A DNA stretch of 64,000 nucleotides from assembly GCF_003325955.1 (NCBI RefSeq), contig NZ_CP030929.1:558001-622000 (forward strand), given 5' to 3'. Under the pieces are notes generated by a model, which was not told where the DNA came from, ran no database searches, and worked only from the letters and a program-made list of their open reading frames with translations. How positions within the stretch are numbered: the stretch's first letter is position 1; each line of letters opens with the position of its first letter. A program made the position numbers and the translations under genes. Of the stretch, positions 47,006-55,933 are shown one piece after another. Source of the DNA: Aurantimicrobium sp. MWH-Uga1 (GTDB lineage: Bacteria > Actinomycetota > Actinomycetes > Actinomycetales > Microbacteriaceae).

Positions 47006-47740
47006 ATGACTGCGCCTATTCTTGAACTTCTGCCCGCTGTTGATGTTGCCGAAGGTAAAGCTGTCAGACTTACTCAGGGTGCTCTAGGAACCGAAACAGA
47101 CTTTGGCGACCCCGTTGATGCCGCCTCTGACTGGGCTGAGCAAGGAGCTGAATGGATTCACCTCGTCGATCTCGACGCAGCGTTTGGACGGGGTGAAAAC
47201 CGCGCCTTGCTGCGTCGTGTGATCGTGGAAGTTCCTGGTGTGAAGATCGAACTCTCTGGCGGTATTCGCGATGATGCATCCTTAGAATCTGCACTTGAAA
47301 GCGGAGCAACCCGCGTTAACCTCGGAACTGCAGCGCTGGAGAACCCAGATTGGGCGGCTTTAGCAATAGCTCGGTATGGTGACCAGATTGCTGTGGGTTT
47401 GGATGTTCGCGGCGAGACGCTGGCAGCCCGTGGCTGGACAGAAGAAGGGGGAAACCTCTGGGATGTTCTTGCCCGCTTGGAAGAAGCTGGATGTGCACGT
47501 TACGTTGTTACCGATGTCACACGCGATGGCATGCTCAACGGCCCCAACATTGAGTTACTCAGTGCTATTACGCAGAAGACCGGTAAACCCGTTGTGGCCT
47601 CTGGTGGAATTGCTAGCCTTGATGATCTTGTTGCCTTGCGTTCACTGGTTCCATTGGGCGTTGAAGGTGCCATTGTGGGTAAAGCACTCTACGCGCACAA
47701 GTTCACGCTTGAACAAGCAATTGCTGTCGCGTACAAATAA
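47006..47740 (+). CDS. priA: phosphoribosyl isomerase A (HisA/TrpF-type PriA)
   Basis: A 244-aa (beta-alpha)8 isomerase with Asp13 ([15 protein letters not shown]). It has the phosphate-binding motifs ELSGGIRDD and [12 protein letters not shown], and [16 protein letters not shown] with the second catalytic Asp. In Actinobacteria this protein usually serves both histidine (HisA) and tryptophan (TrpF) pathways. No separate trpF is in the window, but dual specificity cannot be proved from sequence alone. Confidence 0.92.
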   Translation: MTAPILELLPAVDVAEGKAVRLTQGALGTETDFGDPVDAASDWAEQGAEWIHLVDLDAAFGRGENRALLRRVIVEVPGVKIELSGGIRDDASLESALESGATRVNLGTAALENPDWAALAIARYGDQIAVGLDVRGETLAARGWTEEGGNLWDVLARLEEAGCARYVVTDVTRDGMLNGPNIELLSAITQKTGKPVVASGGIASLDDLVALRSLVPLGVEGAIVGKALYAHKFTLEQAIAVAYK

Positions 47741-47757
47741 GCCTCTCAGATAACCTG

Positions 47758-48570
47758 ATGTCTCACTCCCACGACGGTCATATGTTCGGTTCAACCGATC
47801 ATGCAGACTCTGCCGGTCAGCCCTGGGAAGGGCGTCAATTTGAAGCAAATCCCTTTGCCGATGACAATGGTGAAATCTCTGAGGAATTAGCTGCAGCGCT
47901 GAATACCTTTCGTTCTCTTGGCGTTGATGACCTTCTTCGCGCAGAGGCTCTGATTAGTGTCATTGACACAATTCGTTCCACACGATTCCTCATCCCTTTG
48001 CTTGCCGAGGCTGGAGAAGTTGGCGTCAACGCTGCCGGTCTTGTTGTCGATAAGACTCAAGAGCTTGCTATCGTCACTGTTGAAGGGCCTCAGGGGCAAC
48101 GAGTATTGCCCGTATTTACGAGCGTTGCCGCTTTACAGCGGTGGAATCCCCAAGCTAGACCTGTGCCGGTTGAAGCCAGACGTGCCGCATTGGCTGCCGC
48201 CGCTGATGGTGCGCAGTGGATCGTCATAGACCCACAATCGCCAACAGAACTTATTCTGCGCAGACCGGTTATCGCTGCTATTGCACAGGATCTGAGCTGG
48301 CAACCTGCTCATGCGGATGTTGAGGTTCAGCAGGCATTCAACAGATCTTTAGAGGGACAGGACATCGTGAAATCCATCACTCTGTTGGCGGGTGACCCCG
48401 ACGCTCGCGGAATGAGTGAAGACCTCATCGTTCAGATTGGATTGCCACCTCAGATGAGTGCTGAGCAGATTCAGGACGTCGTTTCGCTGTTGTCCACGCG
48501 CTGGGCTCAGGATGAAACTATTGCATTGCGTGTTGATTCAATGAAGCTTCAGTTGACCACTGTGCACTAA
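47758..48570 (+). CDS. SseB-family protein
   Basis: A 270-aa protein with no membrane segments. The central FLIPLLAEAGE and VLPVFTSVAALQRW, with PVPVEARRAALAAAADGAQWIVIDPQ, match the SseB N-terminal domain. The end forms a second alpha/beta domain. The his-cluster neighbourhood is typical for Actinobacteria. Function is unknown. Confidence 0.85.
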   Translation: MSHSHDGHMFGSTDHADSAGQPWEGRQFEANPFADDNGEISEELAAALNTFRSLGVDDLLRAEALISVIDTIRSTRFLIPLLAEAGEVGVNAAGLVVDKTQELAIVTVEGPQGQRVLPVFTSVAALQRWNPQARPVPVEARRAALAAAADGAQWIVIDPQSPTELILRRPVIAAIAQDLSWQPAHADVEVQQAFNRSLEGQDIVKSITLLAGDPDARGMSEDLIVQIGLPPQMSAEQIQDVVSLLSTRWAQDETIALRVDSMKLQLTTVH

Positions 48571-48577
48571 GTACTTT

Positions 48578-48616
48578 CCAGAGAAACTCTGCCCTATACG
48601 GGCTGAGTTTCTCTGG
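48578..48616. terminator. hairpin at the sseB / yhgE convergent ends
   Basis: CCAGAGAAACTC pairs with GAGTTTCTCTGG, a 12-bp stem between convergent stops with no clear T-run. The stem includes the final codons of the yhgE-like gene. Confidence 0.5.
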
Positions 48617-50378
48617 TTAGTGCGGTGATGGAAACGTGCCGCTTACGAGAGATCGTAATTGCAGTTACCGCAATGGCTCCCAGTGTCCACAGCACCATTG
48701 CAGTGATGGCAGCAGCGAAACCTGAAACCTGCCCCTCACTGATGATGGCCTGTAACGCAGTCACTGCTTCGGTAGCTGGGGTGTAGCTCAAGATGCTATC
48801 CAGAATCTGTGGCACCGTTGAGATAACGCCGGTGACGAGGATAAGAATTCCAATCGCAAGTGAGACCAAGCGGCCAAAACCTTCCAAAACAGCGACTAGA
48901 GCTTGGTTTGTTGCTGTGAACGCCAGGCTGATGAGCGCTGAAACCACTGTGATCGAAGCCCATTCCGCAACGTCATAGCCTTGCGCAAAAGCAATCACGG
49001 TAGCAACTGCCACTGCTTGCAAGATCGCCGCCACGGCAGGGATTCCATAAGCACGTGTTGCCAGCGAGAGTGAGGATCGTGTTGATTCAAGTACTCGAAG
49101 CGGAATAGCTCTGAGCACGATAAAGATGGCAAGTGCACCTAACCAGAGTGACAAGACCACATACAGGGGAGTGCTGTTAGCACCGAAGGTGAGCCCGCCA
49201 CCGTTCTTGATTCCGACGGGCGCAGTAACAAGATCAGCAAGAGTGCTGACTTGATCTTCGGTGTAGGTCGGGATGTTGGCTACAGCTTCGTCCAGCCCGT
49301 CTGCAAGCTTCTGTGAACCATCGCCCAGCGCACTCGCACCAGAAGCGATTCCGCTTATTCCGGTAGCGATACCGGCGCTGCCGGCAGCAAGTTCACTAAT
49401 TCCTGACGAGAGTGCAGGCATCCCGCCCGCGAGGGCTGAGGTCCCACTGGAAACTCCAGTTGTTCCCTGGGCGACACCCGCGGCTAGAGGGACTAGTTGT
49501 TGGGAGAGTGTTCCACTAATAGTGTCCAGTCCGCCACAGTACTGCTGATTGTTGCTCGTCACAGCAAGACAGGTGTTTCCAGACAGTGCGGCCAGGCCAC
49601 CAGCTGTTTGACCGAGTGCTCCAGACAACTGCTGTGCGTAGCCATCCGTTGTCGCTGCTCCGGTCGCGAGCTGTTGCGTTTGTGAAGGAAGTTGGGAGGT
49701 CTGAGCGTTCAGTGCCCACATTCCTGAGGAGAAAGTAGAAGCGCCAGTTGCTAACTGGTTTGCACCATCGGCAAGGGCATATATTCCCTTGGTTAGTTCG
49801 TCTGAACCTTGCGCAGCTTCGGATAAGCCTTCGCTGAGGTCACTAAAGCCAAGCAATACACGCTCCAAATAGAGCGAGGTGAGTTGTTGGTTCATCAAGT
49901 TCACAGCCGTGGAGGTAATCGCTGTGGTGATCGCATCATCGACGAGTCGGCTCTTCTCGCTGGTTGTTACCTCAATCAACGCCTGAGTGGCATCTGTAGC
50001 ATTGCCCATCGCCGAGGTAGCAACCTTGGAAAAGTTCTCGGGGATGGTTACTGCAGCAACATAGGTTCCGTTCTCAAGGCCTTTCTTAGCGCCTGATTCG
50101 TTAGTGATGACCCAGACATAATTTGTGTCGGAGCCATCGCCTTTAACTAACCCCGCAGTCAACAGCCGTCCCAAGGGCGTGATCTGGCCATTGACGGTTA
50201 CAGGCTCATCATTATTGACGATGGCTGCTTTGACCCGGTCGAGTCGTTCAGTGGGGTTCCACAGTCCCCACATCAACCCACCAACGACAATGAGAGGAAC
50301 AAAGATCAACCCGAGGACGACAAGAAGTTTGGGCTTGGTTTCGGTTTGACCGCTGAGTCTGGTGAATAACGAAGCCAT
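48594..50378 (-). CDS. YhgE/Pip-family membrane protein (transport partner)
   Basis: A 594-aa protein. An N-terminal membrane helix (about 17-40) is followed by a large extracytoplasmic domain (about 41-400) with a heptad-like, Gly/Ala/Ser-rich stretch (about 190-375: ADGANQLATGASTF, GISGIASGASALGDG). Six membrane helices lie near the C-terminus. YhgE/Pip proteins resemble the membrane part of ABC-2 exporters and often accompany MMPL transporters. It is 2 bp after the MMPL gene stop, so it is co-translated. Confidence 0.88.
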   Translation of the reverse strand: MASLFTRLSGQTETKPKLLVVLGLIFVPLIVVGGLMWGLWNPTERLDRVKAAIVNNDEPVTVNGQITPLGRLLTAGLVKGDGSDTNYVWVITNESGAKKGLENGTYVAAVTIPENFSKVATSAMGNATDATQALIEVTTSEKSRLVDDAITTAITSTAVNLMNQQLTSLYLERVLLGFSDLSEGLSEAAQGSDELTKGIYALADGANQLATGASTFSSGMWALNAQTSQLPSQTQQLATGAATTDGYAQQLSGALGQTAGGLAALSGNTCLAVTSNNQQYCGGLDTISGTLSQQLVPLAAGVAQGTTGVSSGTSALAGGMPALSSGISELAAGSAGIATGISGIASGASALGDGSQKLADGLDEAVANIPTYTEDQVSTLADLVTAPVGIKNGGGLTFGANSTPLYVVLSLWLGALAIFIVLRAIPLRVLESTRSSLSLATRAYGIPAVAAILQAVAVATVIAFAQGYDVAEWASITVVSALISLAFTATNQALVAVLEGFGRLVSLAIGILILVTGVISTVPQILDSILSYTPATEAVTALQAIISEGQVSGFAAAITAMVLWTLGAIAVTAITISRKRHVSITALTRETQPV

Positions 50379-50380
50379 GA

Positions 50381-53137
50381 TTATGCCTGCACTTTCTTGC
50401 GTGAGGACGACGCATTGTCGAGATCAAGTACCTGAGCATCAACTCGAGCACTGAGGAAGCTTCCCCATGTTTCGACCGGCATGTCATCGGTGGTGCCAAC
50501 GAGGACTGTGAGGGGGTGACCCGTTCGTGATGCCATTTCGCGAGCGGCAGCGAGAACATCTGCCACCGCGTAACGTTCACTTTCAGAAGTGAGGAAGTCG
50601 ATGTTGTCCAAGATGATGATCTGCGGTTTTTCCGACGAAACATCTTCGATCGCTTCAACGGTGTTGCGGTTGGCGTGAGTGGAAACATCAATCAGTGCCA
50701 CGCGCGAGCGAACTGCTCCTGATCGAACCGGCAAGACCATGTTGGCAACTTTGAGCTTTCCAGTTTCGATATCCAAACGACCGCTAAGTGCCAGGAGAAG
50801 TGCCGAGGTGGCAATCTTGTCGCTTCCGGTCACAAACAGGGTTGTTCCTGTAGGGAGAGTGAATGAAAGTTTACGGAAGTAGGACCGTGTTCCTTCTGCG
50901 TTGGTCAGGCCAATATCTTCTGCAGCAATAGCGAGATTGTTATCGCCTGGCCAGTCAGCCAGCTCTAGTTCGTGCTGAACTCCTTCACCCTCGACATCAA
51001 AGTGGGGCAGCGCGCGATCAAGCCACTTGGGCATGTACCAGGCTTTATTGCCCAGTAGCTGCATCACGGCAGGAACAAACGTCATGCGCACAATAAAGGC
51101 ATCAACGAAGATACCCACTGCCAGCGCGAGCGAAATGCTCTTCATATTGACGTCACCTTCGGGAACGAAGGCGGCAAAGACAGCAAACATAATCACGGCA
51201 GCAGCAGTAACTACTTTCGCTGAGCCAACAAAACCAGTCACGATCGATTGACGAGCTTTACCCGAGTGGACGTAGTCCTCGCGCATGCGAGCAACCAAGA
51301 ACACTTCGTAGTCCATGGCCAAGCCGAACAAAATACCCATCACAATAATCGGCATAAAGCTCAAAATTGGACCTGGACGGTCGACGTGAATCAGCTCGGA
51401 TCCAAATCCCTCCTGCATAACAAGAGTGACAACACCGAACGCCGCAGCGACGCTGAATAAGTAGCCAACCGCTGCTTTGATGGGCACCCAGATGGAGCGG
51501 AAGACCATGGTGAGCAAAATCAGCGACAGGCCCACCACCACTATTCCAAACGGAAGCAGGGCGTTACCGAGGCGTTCTGACACATCGATACCACTTGCGG
51601 TGAAGCCTGTCACAGCAAGGTCTACACCATATTTGTCCAGGAAGTAATCGTGTTTGTCACGAATGGCCTGAACGAGCGCTTTCGTCTCTTCCGAAGCAGG
51701 GGCACCCGTGGGGATGACTTGAATAATGCCTGTGTCAGCGGTCATGTTCGGAGTTGCTAAAGGAACGGCGGCAACGCCCGGAATCTTCTCCAGTTCTGCT
51801 TTGAGGTCATCCATCAAACCCAATGGATCGGTGCTGGTAACGATGGTTCCGGTGACAAGGAGTGGCCCGTTATATCCTTCCCCAAAGTTTTCGGCAACGA
51901 GGTCGTAGGTAATACGAGAGCGGTCACTGGAGGCATTTGAGCCTGCATCTGGCAAGGCAAGGCGCAGGTTTAAGGCAGGTAGTGCAACCACCGTTATCAC
52001 TGCGACAACGGCCAGGATGGTCACTATCGGGAAACGTGTGACGGCGGTAACCCAGCCGAGGAAGAAGCGGTTCGGCGTATGAACTTTGGCTTCTGCCTTT
52101 TGGGATTTCATTGGCTTAGGGCGCAAGCGCTCTCCGGCAAAGCCCAATAGTGCAGGAATGAGTGTGATGGAAATCACGACGGCCACACCGACCCCGACCG
52201 CAGCGGCCACACCCATCGTGGTGAGGAATGGAATGCCTGCAATGCCCAGACCAACCAGGGCGATCATCACAGTCAAACCGGCAAAAATCACGGCAGAGCC
52301 AGCAGTTCCGGTGGCTCGGGCAGCTGCTTCTTCGGGGGTGTCTCCCTTACGAAGTTCGTCTTGATGTCGGGAAATAATGAACAACGCGTAGTCGATACCC
52401 ACAGCAAGACCCAACATAAGCGCAAGCATGGGGGTTGTGGAGGTGACCTTTGCGAAGGCAGTTGCTAAGAAAATCAGGGCAATAGAGATCCCCACACCCA
52501 GAAGGGCAGTAATCAGGGGCATTCCAGCAGCAAGGAATGAGCCAAAGGTGAACACCAATACAACTAGGGCCACACCCACACCAATTAGTTCGGTGGCTGT
52601 CACGGTGGGCATACTTTGGCTGTATATCTGACCACCGAGAGAAACGGTGCTGCCCTCGGGTAGATCGGCTTGGAGCTTCTCTGTCGCCTTTTCCAATTCG
52701 GCAAGTGACGCGTCGGTAATTTCTGCCGTAGGTCCAGAGAACTGGATGCTCAGCAGGCCTGCTTTGTCATTATCGCTAATTGCTCCGTTGATGCGTTCGT
52801 TGAAGGGAGAGGTTGCGTTATCAATCTGGGGGAGGGTTGCCATCTTGTCGGCAGCGGCATTGAGTGCGTCTTCATAGGTTGGGTCAGTGATGAATTGTCC
52901 GTCAGCAGCCACCACGATGATTTGTGCTGAGGCACCACTGACTTGGGGAAATGTGGTGCTCAAGGAATCCAAAGCAGCCTGTGACTCAGTTCCAGGAATA
53001 CTGATGCTGTTATCAAGTCCTTTGTTGAAGAACGCGGCGGCACCACCAATTGCAACAAGGATGACCAGCCAGGAAACGAGAACGAGGCGGCGTGAACGAT
53101 AAGCCCAGCGGCCCAGCGAATACAGCAAAGATGACAT
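50381..53137 (-). CDS. MMPL-family transporter fused to a degenerate ABC-ATPase-like domain
   Basis: A 918-aa protein. Residues 1-710 are a complete MMPL/RND exporter: 12 predicted helices in two repeats, each with the proton-relay Asp-Tyr pair (Asp249-Tyr250, Asp609-Tyr610). Residues about 733-905 resemble an ABC nucleotide-binding domain. The Walker A position is TGSDKIATS (770-778), with no GKS/T; the Walker B-like QIIILDNID (839-847) remains and the LSGGQ signature is missing. The domain is thus probably non-hydrolytic. TetR is divergent and YhgE/Pip follows. The substrate is likely lipid or hydrophobic, by family. Confidence 0.9.
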   Translation of the reverse strand: MSSLLYSLGRWAYRSRRLVLVSWLVILVAIGGAAAFFNKGLDNSISIPGTESQAALDSLSTTFPQVSGASAQIIVVAADGQFITDPTYEDALNAAADKMATLPQIDNATSPFNERINGAISDNDKAGLLSIQFSGPTAEITDASLAELEKATEKLQADLPEGSTVSLGGQIYSQSMPTVTATELIGVGVALVVLVFTFGSFLAAGMPLITALLGVGISIALIFLATAFAKVTSTTPMLALMLGLAVGIDYALFIISRHQDELRKGDTPEEAAARATGTAGSAVIFAGLTVMIALVGLGIAGIPFLTTMGVAAAVGVGVAVVISITLIPALLGFAGERLRPKPMKSQKAEAKVHTPNRFFLGWVTAVTRFPIVTILAVVAVITVVALPALNLRLALPDAGSNASSDRSRITYDLVAENFGEGYNGPLLVTGTIVTSTDPLGLMDDLKAELEKIPGVAAVPLATPNMTADTGIIQVIPTGAPASEETKALVQAIRDKHDYFLDKYGVDLAVTGFTASGIDVSERLGNALLPFGIVVVGLSLILLTMVFRSIWVPIKAAVGYLFSVAAAFGVVTLVMQEGFGSELIHVDRPGPILSFMPIIVMGILFGLAMDYEVFLVARMREDYVHSGKARQSIVTGFVGSAKVVTAAAVIMFAVFAAFVPEGDVNMKSISLALAVGIFVDAFIVRMTFVPAVMQLLGNKAWYMPKWLDRALPHFDVEGEGVQHELELADWPGDNNLAIAAEDIGLTNAEGTRSYFRKLSFTLPTGTTLFVTGSDKIATSALLLALSGRLDIETGKLKVANMVLPVRSGAVRSRVALIDVSTHANRNTVEAIEDVSSEKPQIIILDNIDFLTSESERYAVADVLAAAREMASRTGHPLTVLVGTTDDMPVETWGSFLSARVDAQVLDLDNASSSRKKVQA

Positions 53138-53201
53138 GACTGCCCTTGTTGTCAGGCGACTGCCGGTGATCAGCCGGTGCCGCGCGGAAGAAATACACTT
53201 C

Positions 53202-53217
53202 GATACACCGGTGTATC
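53202..53217. promoter_or_regulatory. palindromic operator 1 of the tetR-MMPL locus
   Basis: GATACACCGGTGTATC, a perfect 16-bp palindrome in the 106-bp divergent gap, a typical TetR-family target. Confidence 0.75.
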
Positions 53218-53218
53218 C

Positions 53219-53234
53219 GATACATCAGTGTATC
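53219..53234. promoter_or_regulatory. palindromic operator 2 of the tetR-MMPL locus
   Basis: GATACATCAGTGTATC repeats operator 1 with two base changes, 17 bp downstream, and overlaps a -10-like TATCCT (53231) placed 7 nt before the tetR ATG. Confidence 0.7.
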
Positions 53235-53243
53235 CTTAAGTTC

Positions 53244-53918
53244 ATGGGAACCACAACAGAAGCAGAGCACAAACCTGCAGAGTCCGCGCGACGTCTAAAA
53301 ACGCGCGAACGCCTGATGGATGCTGCTTTTGAAGTCTTCTCTGAAGTGGGCATTCACGCCGCCACGGTCGAAATGATTACCGAGAGAGCAGATTTCACCC
53401 GCGGAGCTTTTTACTCCAATTTCGACACGAAGGAAGAACTCTTCCTCGCGCTGGCCGAACGTGGCTACAACGAACGGCTTGAACTACTTCGAGCTAGCGT
53501 GGCAAACATCGACGTCATCATGCCTACGCTGCTTGAACAAAATCCCGGAACACTCACAGCAACTGAGCTTGGACCCATCGTGGCGAGCTTCCTGGAACAA
53601 CAGGGAGATAACCGGTTATGGTTCCTCTTCCAGTCGGAATTGAGATTGCTCGCAATGCGAGATCTAGAGGTGGGAAAACTATTTCTCGAGCAAAAGCATG
53701 CAGCCGATCAAGAATTTGGAAATATCATCGCCGCAGCATTCACCGCGGTTGGCATCACTCCAGCCATCGATTCTGAAGAACTTGCCGTCGTGCTGATGAA
53801 TATCTATGAGGCGTCACTTCAAGAGGCCATCATGGCTGGTGGTACCAGGGTTCAAGAACGTGCGCATGAGCTATTTATGCAGCGCATGCTTGGGCTGATT
53901 AGCCAACTAGCTAGTTGA
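53244..53918 (+). CDS. TetR/AcrR-family regulator of the MMPL locus
   Basis: A 224-aa repressor-type protein. The helix-turn-helix is about residues 35-62 (AATVEMITERADFTRGAFYSNFDTKEELF). The C-terminal ligand pocket is helical. ATG 53244 gives a normal start and is preceded by twin palindromes that probably form its own and the efflux genes' operators. Its end overlaps the DUF1844 gene by 8 bp on the opposite strand. Confidence 0.9.
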   Translation: MGTTTEAEHKPAESARRLKTRERLMDAAFEVFSEVGIHAATVEMITERADFTRGAFYSNFDTKEELFLALAERGYNERLELLRASVANIDVIMPTLLEQNPGTLTATELGPIVASFLEQQGDNRLWFLFQSELRLLAMRDLEVGKLFLEQKHAADQEFGNIIAAAFTAVGITPAIDSEELAVVLMNIYEASLQEAIMAGGTRVQERAHELFMQRMLGLISQLAS

Positions 53919-54267
53919 CGGGGCCAGTCCACTTTTCACCAGGGCCCTTGCCAATGTCATCAGGTATGGGTGACGCCTCTCGGAAGGCCAGCTGCAACGA
54001 ACGCAACCCATCACGCAGGGGACGAGCGTGAGAATCACTAATGTCTGGAGCTGCTGCCGTGATCAGACCAGCGAGTGCATTGATGAGTTTGCGAGCCTCG
54101 TCTAAATCCTTGAGGGAATCAGCGTCGGGCCCCTCGGCAAGGCCGCACTTGATGGCAGCTGCACTCATCAGGTTGACGGCAACCTCCACAATGACCTCGA
54201 TAGCGGGGACTTCGGCAATGTCAAGAACGGCCTTGTGTAAGGCGTCGTTCTGGTCGCTTTCGCTCAC
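53911..54267 (-). CDS. DUF1844-family protein
   Basis: A 118-aa protein with the family hallmark VEVAVNLMSAAAIKCGLAEGPDADSLKDLDEARKLINALAGLITA. The GTG start is preceded by AGAGGAA. It lies immediately upstream of infC on the opposite strand, its usual neighbourhood in Actinobacteria. Function is unknown. Confidence 0.88.
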   Translation of the reverse strand: MSESDQNDALHKAVLDIAEVPAIEVIVEVAVNLMSAAAIKCGLAEGPDADSLKDLDEARKLINALAGLITAAAPDISDSHARPLRDGLRSLQLAFREASPIPDDIGKGPGEKWTGPVN

Positions 54268-54326
54268 AATGTATTCCTCTGCTAGGCTTATGCAGGTTTC
54301 TTAGCGAAAGCCAAGAAATTGAAAGA

Positions 54327-54526
54327 GGAGATATCTCCCACCCGTATCCCGCAACATCAGGTTACTGGGTTCTTGCACTCCGCTTCGCTCAGCTCGCTGA
54401 GCAAGTAGGTTAGGGTGCCGCAAGGAACATTCCTTGCGTCGTGTTTATGTGGATATCAATCTGCGTTGCGCGTAAGACTCCTCTTTCTCCCCGAACAAGG
54501 GTTAGAGAAATAACAAGGAGCACCGC
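54327..54526 (+). promoter_or_regulatory. structured infC leader region
   Basis: The 259-bp gap before infC holds several inverted repeats: GGAGATATCTCC (54327-54338), GCTCAG...CTGAGC (54387-54402), GCAAGGAA-CA-TTCCTTGC (54420-54437) and TTCTC...GAGAA just before the ribosome binding site. A promoter may lie at TTCGCT/TAGGTT (54384-54411), placing the transcript start at the third hairpin. Autoregulation by IF3 or L20 is inference. Confidence 0.5.
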
Positions 54527-55261
54527 ATTAGCGATCCACGCACAAACGACCGTATCCGCGTCCCAGAAGTTCGCCTCGTTGGTCCCAACGGCGAGCAGGT
54601 AGGTGTCGTGGCGATCGATGTTGCCCTTCGACTTGCACAGGAGGCTGACCTCGATCTCGTTGAGGTTGCTCCCGAAGCTAAGCCGCCAGTGGCCAAAATC
54701 ATGGACTACGGAAAGTTCAAGTACGAAGCTGCGCAGAAGCTCAAGGAAGCACGTCGTAACCAGGCCAACACCATCCTCAAAGAGGTACGTTTTCGCTTGA
54801 AGATTGATGTTCACGACTATGAAACCAAGAAGAAGCGCGCGATTGGCTTCCTCAACGATGGTGACAAGGTCAAGGCAATGATTCTCTTCCGTGGTCGCGA
54901 ACAGTCACGCCCTGAGCAGGGTGTTCGCTTGCTTCAGAAGTTGGCAGAAGAAGTTGCCGAATACGGAACAGTTGAATCCAGCCCCACCATCGATGGTCGC
55001 AACATGGTTATGGTGATTGGTCCACTACGTAGCAAGTCAGAAGCCAAGGCAGAGCAGAACGCTAAGCGTGACGCCAACAAGCGGGCTGACAAGCGTTCAG
55101 ATGCCAAATCTGGTGAATCGGTTCTCGCTGTTGAAGATGACAAGGCAAATGCCGTCAAGGTCGTTGAGGCTGAGGTTCTAGCCCCAGTCAAGAAGGCCCC
55201 CGCTGCAAAGGCAGCACCAAAGAAGTCCACCAAGTCGGTCTCAGACGAGCTCGACGACTAA
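54527..55261 (+). CDS. infC: translation initiation factor IF-3 with ATT start codon
   Basis: A 244-aa IF-3 that binds the 30S subunit and checks start codons. The start is ATT 54527, placed 6 nt after AAGGAG. The next in-frame conventional codon (GTG 54608) would remove [21 protein letters not shown], the conserved N-terminus. AUU starts for infC are the classic basis of IF3 autoregulation in E. coli. Both domains are complete, and a long Lys/Ala-rich tail (about 180-244) extends the protein. Confidence 0.95.
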   Translation: MSDPRTNDRIRVPEVRLVGPNGEQVGVVAIDVALRLAQEADLDLVEVAPEAKPPVAKIMDYGKFKYEAAQKLKEARRNQANTILKEVRFRLKIDVHDYETKKKRAIGFLNDGDKVKAMILFRGREQSRPEQGVRLLQKLAEEVAEYGTVESSPTIDGRNMVMVIGPLRSKSEAKAEQNAKRDANKRADKRSDAKSGESVLAVEDDKANAVKVVEAEVLAPVKKAPAAKAAPKKSTKSVSDELDD

Positions 55262-55311
55262 TAGACCCGCTTTCCCACAACTGGGAAAAGTGAAACCCCC
55301 AAGGAGATCCA

Positions 55312-55506
55312 ATGCCAAAGATGAAGACCCACTCCGGGTCCAAGAAGCGCTTCAAGGTAACCGGTACCGGCAAGCTCAAGAAGCAGCAGGCCGGCATGCG
55401 TCACAACCTCGAAGTTAAGTCCGGAAAGCGTAAGCGCAGCCTCAACCACGACGAGGTTCTGTCTCCAGCTGACTCCAAGGTAATCAAGAAGCTTCTCGGT
55501 CTGTAA
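55312..55506 (+). CDS. rpmI: 50S ribosomal protein L35
   Basis: A 64-aa basic protein ([24 protein letters not shown]) that fits the L35 family exactly. ATG 55312 follows AAGGAG. It is the second gene of infC-rpmI-rplT. Confidence 0.98.
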   Translation: MPKMKTHSGSKKRFKVTGTGKLKKQQAGMRHNLEVKSGKRKRSLNHDEVLSPADSKVIKKLLGL

Positions 55507-55537
55507 TCGGCTGATTTAAAACTAAAAGGATAAGAAC

Positions 55538-55924
55538 ATGGCAAGAGTAAAAAGAGCCGTCAACGCTCACAAGAAGCGTCGCGTCATCCTCGAGCGCGCC
55601 TCCGGTTACCGTGGACAGCGTTCACGCCTTTACCGCAAGGCTAAAGAGCAGGTCATCCACTCGCTCGTCTACAGCTACCGTGACCGTCGTGCCCGCAAGG
55701 GTGACTTCCGTCGCCTCTGGATTCAGCGCATCAACGCAGCAAGCCGTGCAAACGGTCTGACCTACAACCGTTTCATTCAGGGCCTCGCTCTGGCTGACAT
55801 CCAGGTTGACCGTCGCATGCTTGCAGAGATCGCAGTATCTGATCCTGCAACTTTCACCAAGTTGGTTGAAGCAGCACGCAAGGCACTTCCTGCAGATACT
55901 TCTGCACCAAAGGCAAAGGCCTAA
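55538..55924 (+). CDS. rplT: 50S ribosomal protein L20
   Basis: A 128-aa protein ([30 protein letters not shown]), needed early in 50S assembly. L20 represses its own operon in other bacteria by binding the leader mRNA. ATG 55538 follows AAAAGGAT. It ends with an Ala/Lys tail. Confidence 0.98.
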   Translation: MARVKRAVNAHKKRRVILERASGYRGQRSRLYRKAKEQVIHSLVYSYRDRRARKGDFRRLWIQRINAASRANGLTYNRFIQGLALADIQVDRRMLAEIAVSDPATFTKLVEAARKALPADTSAPKAKA

Positions 55925-55933
55925 GGAAACATC

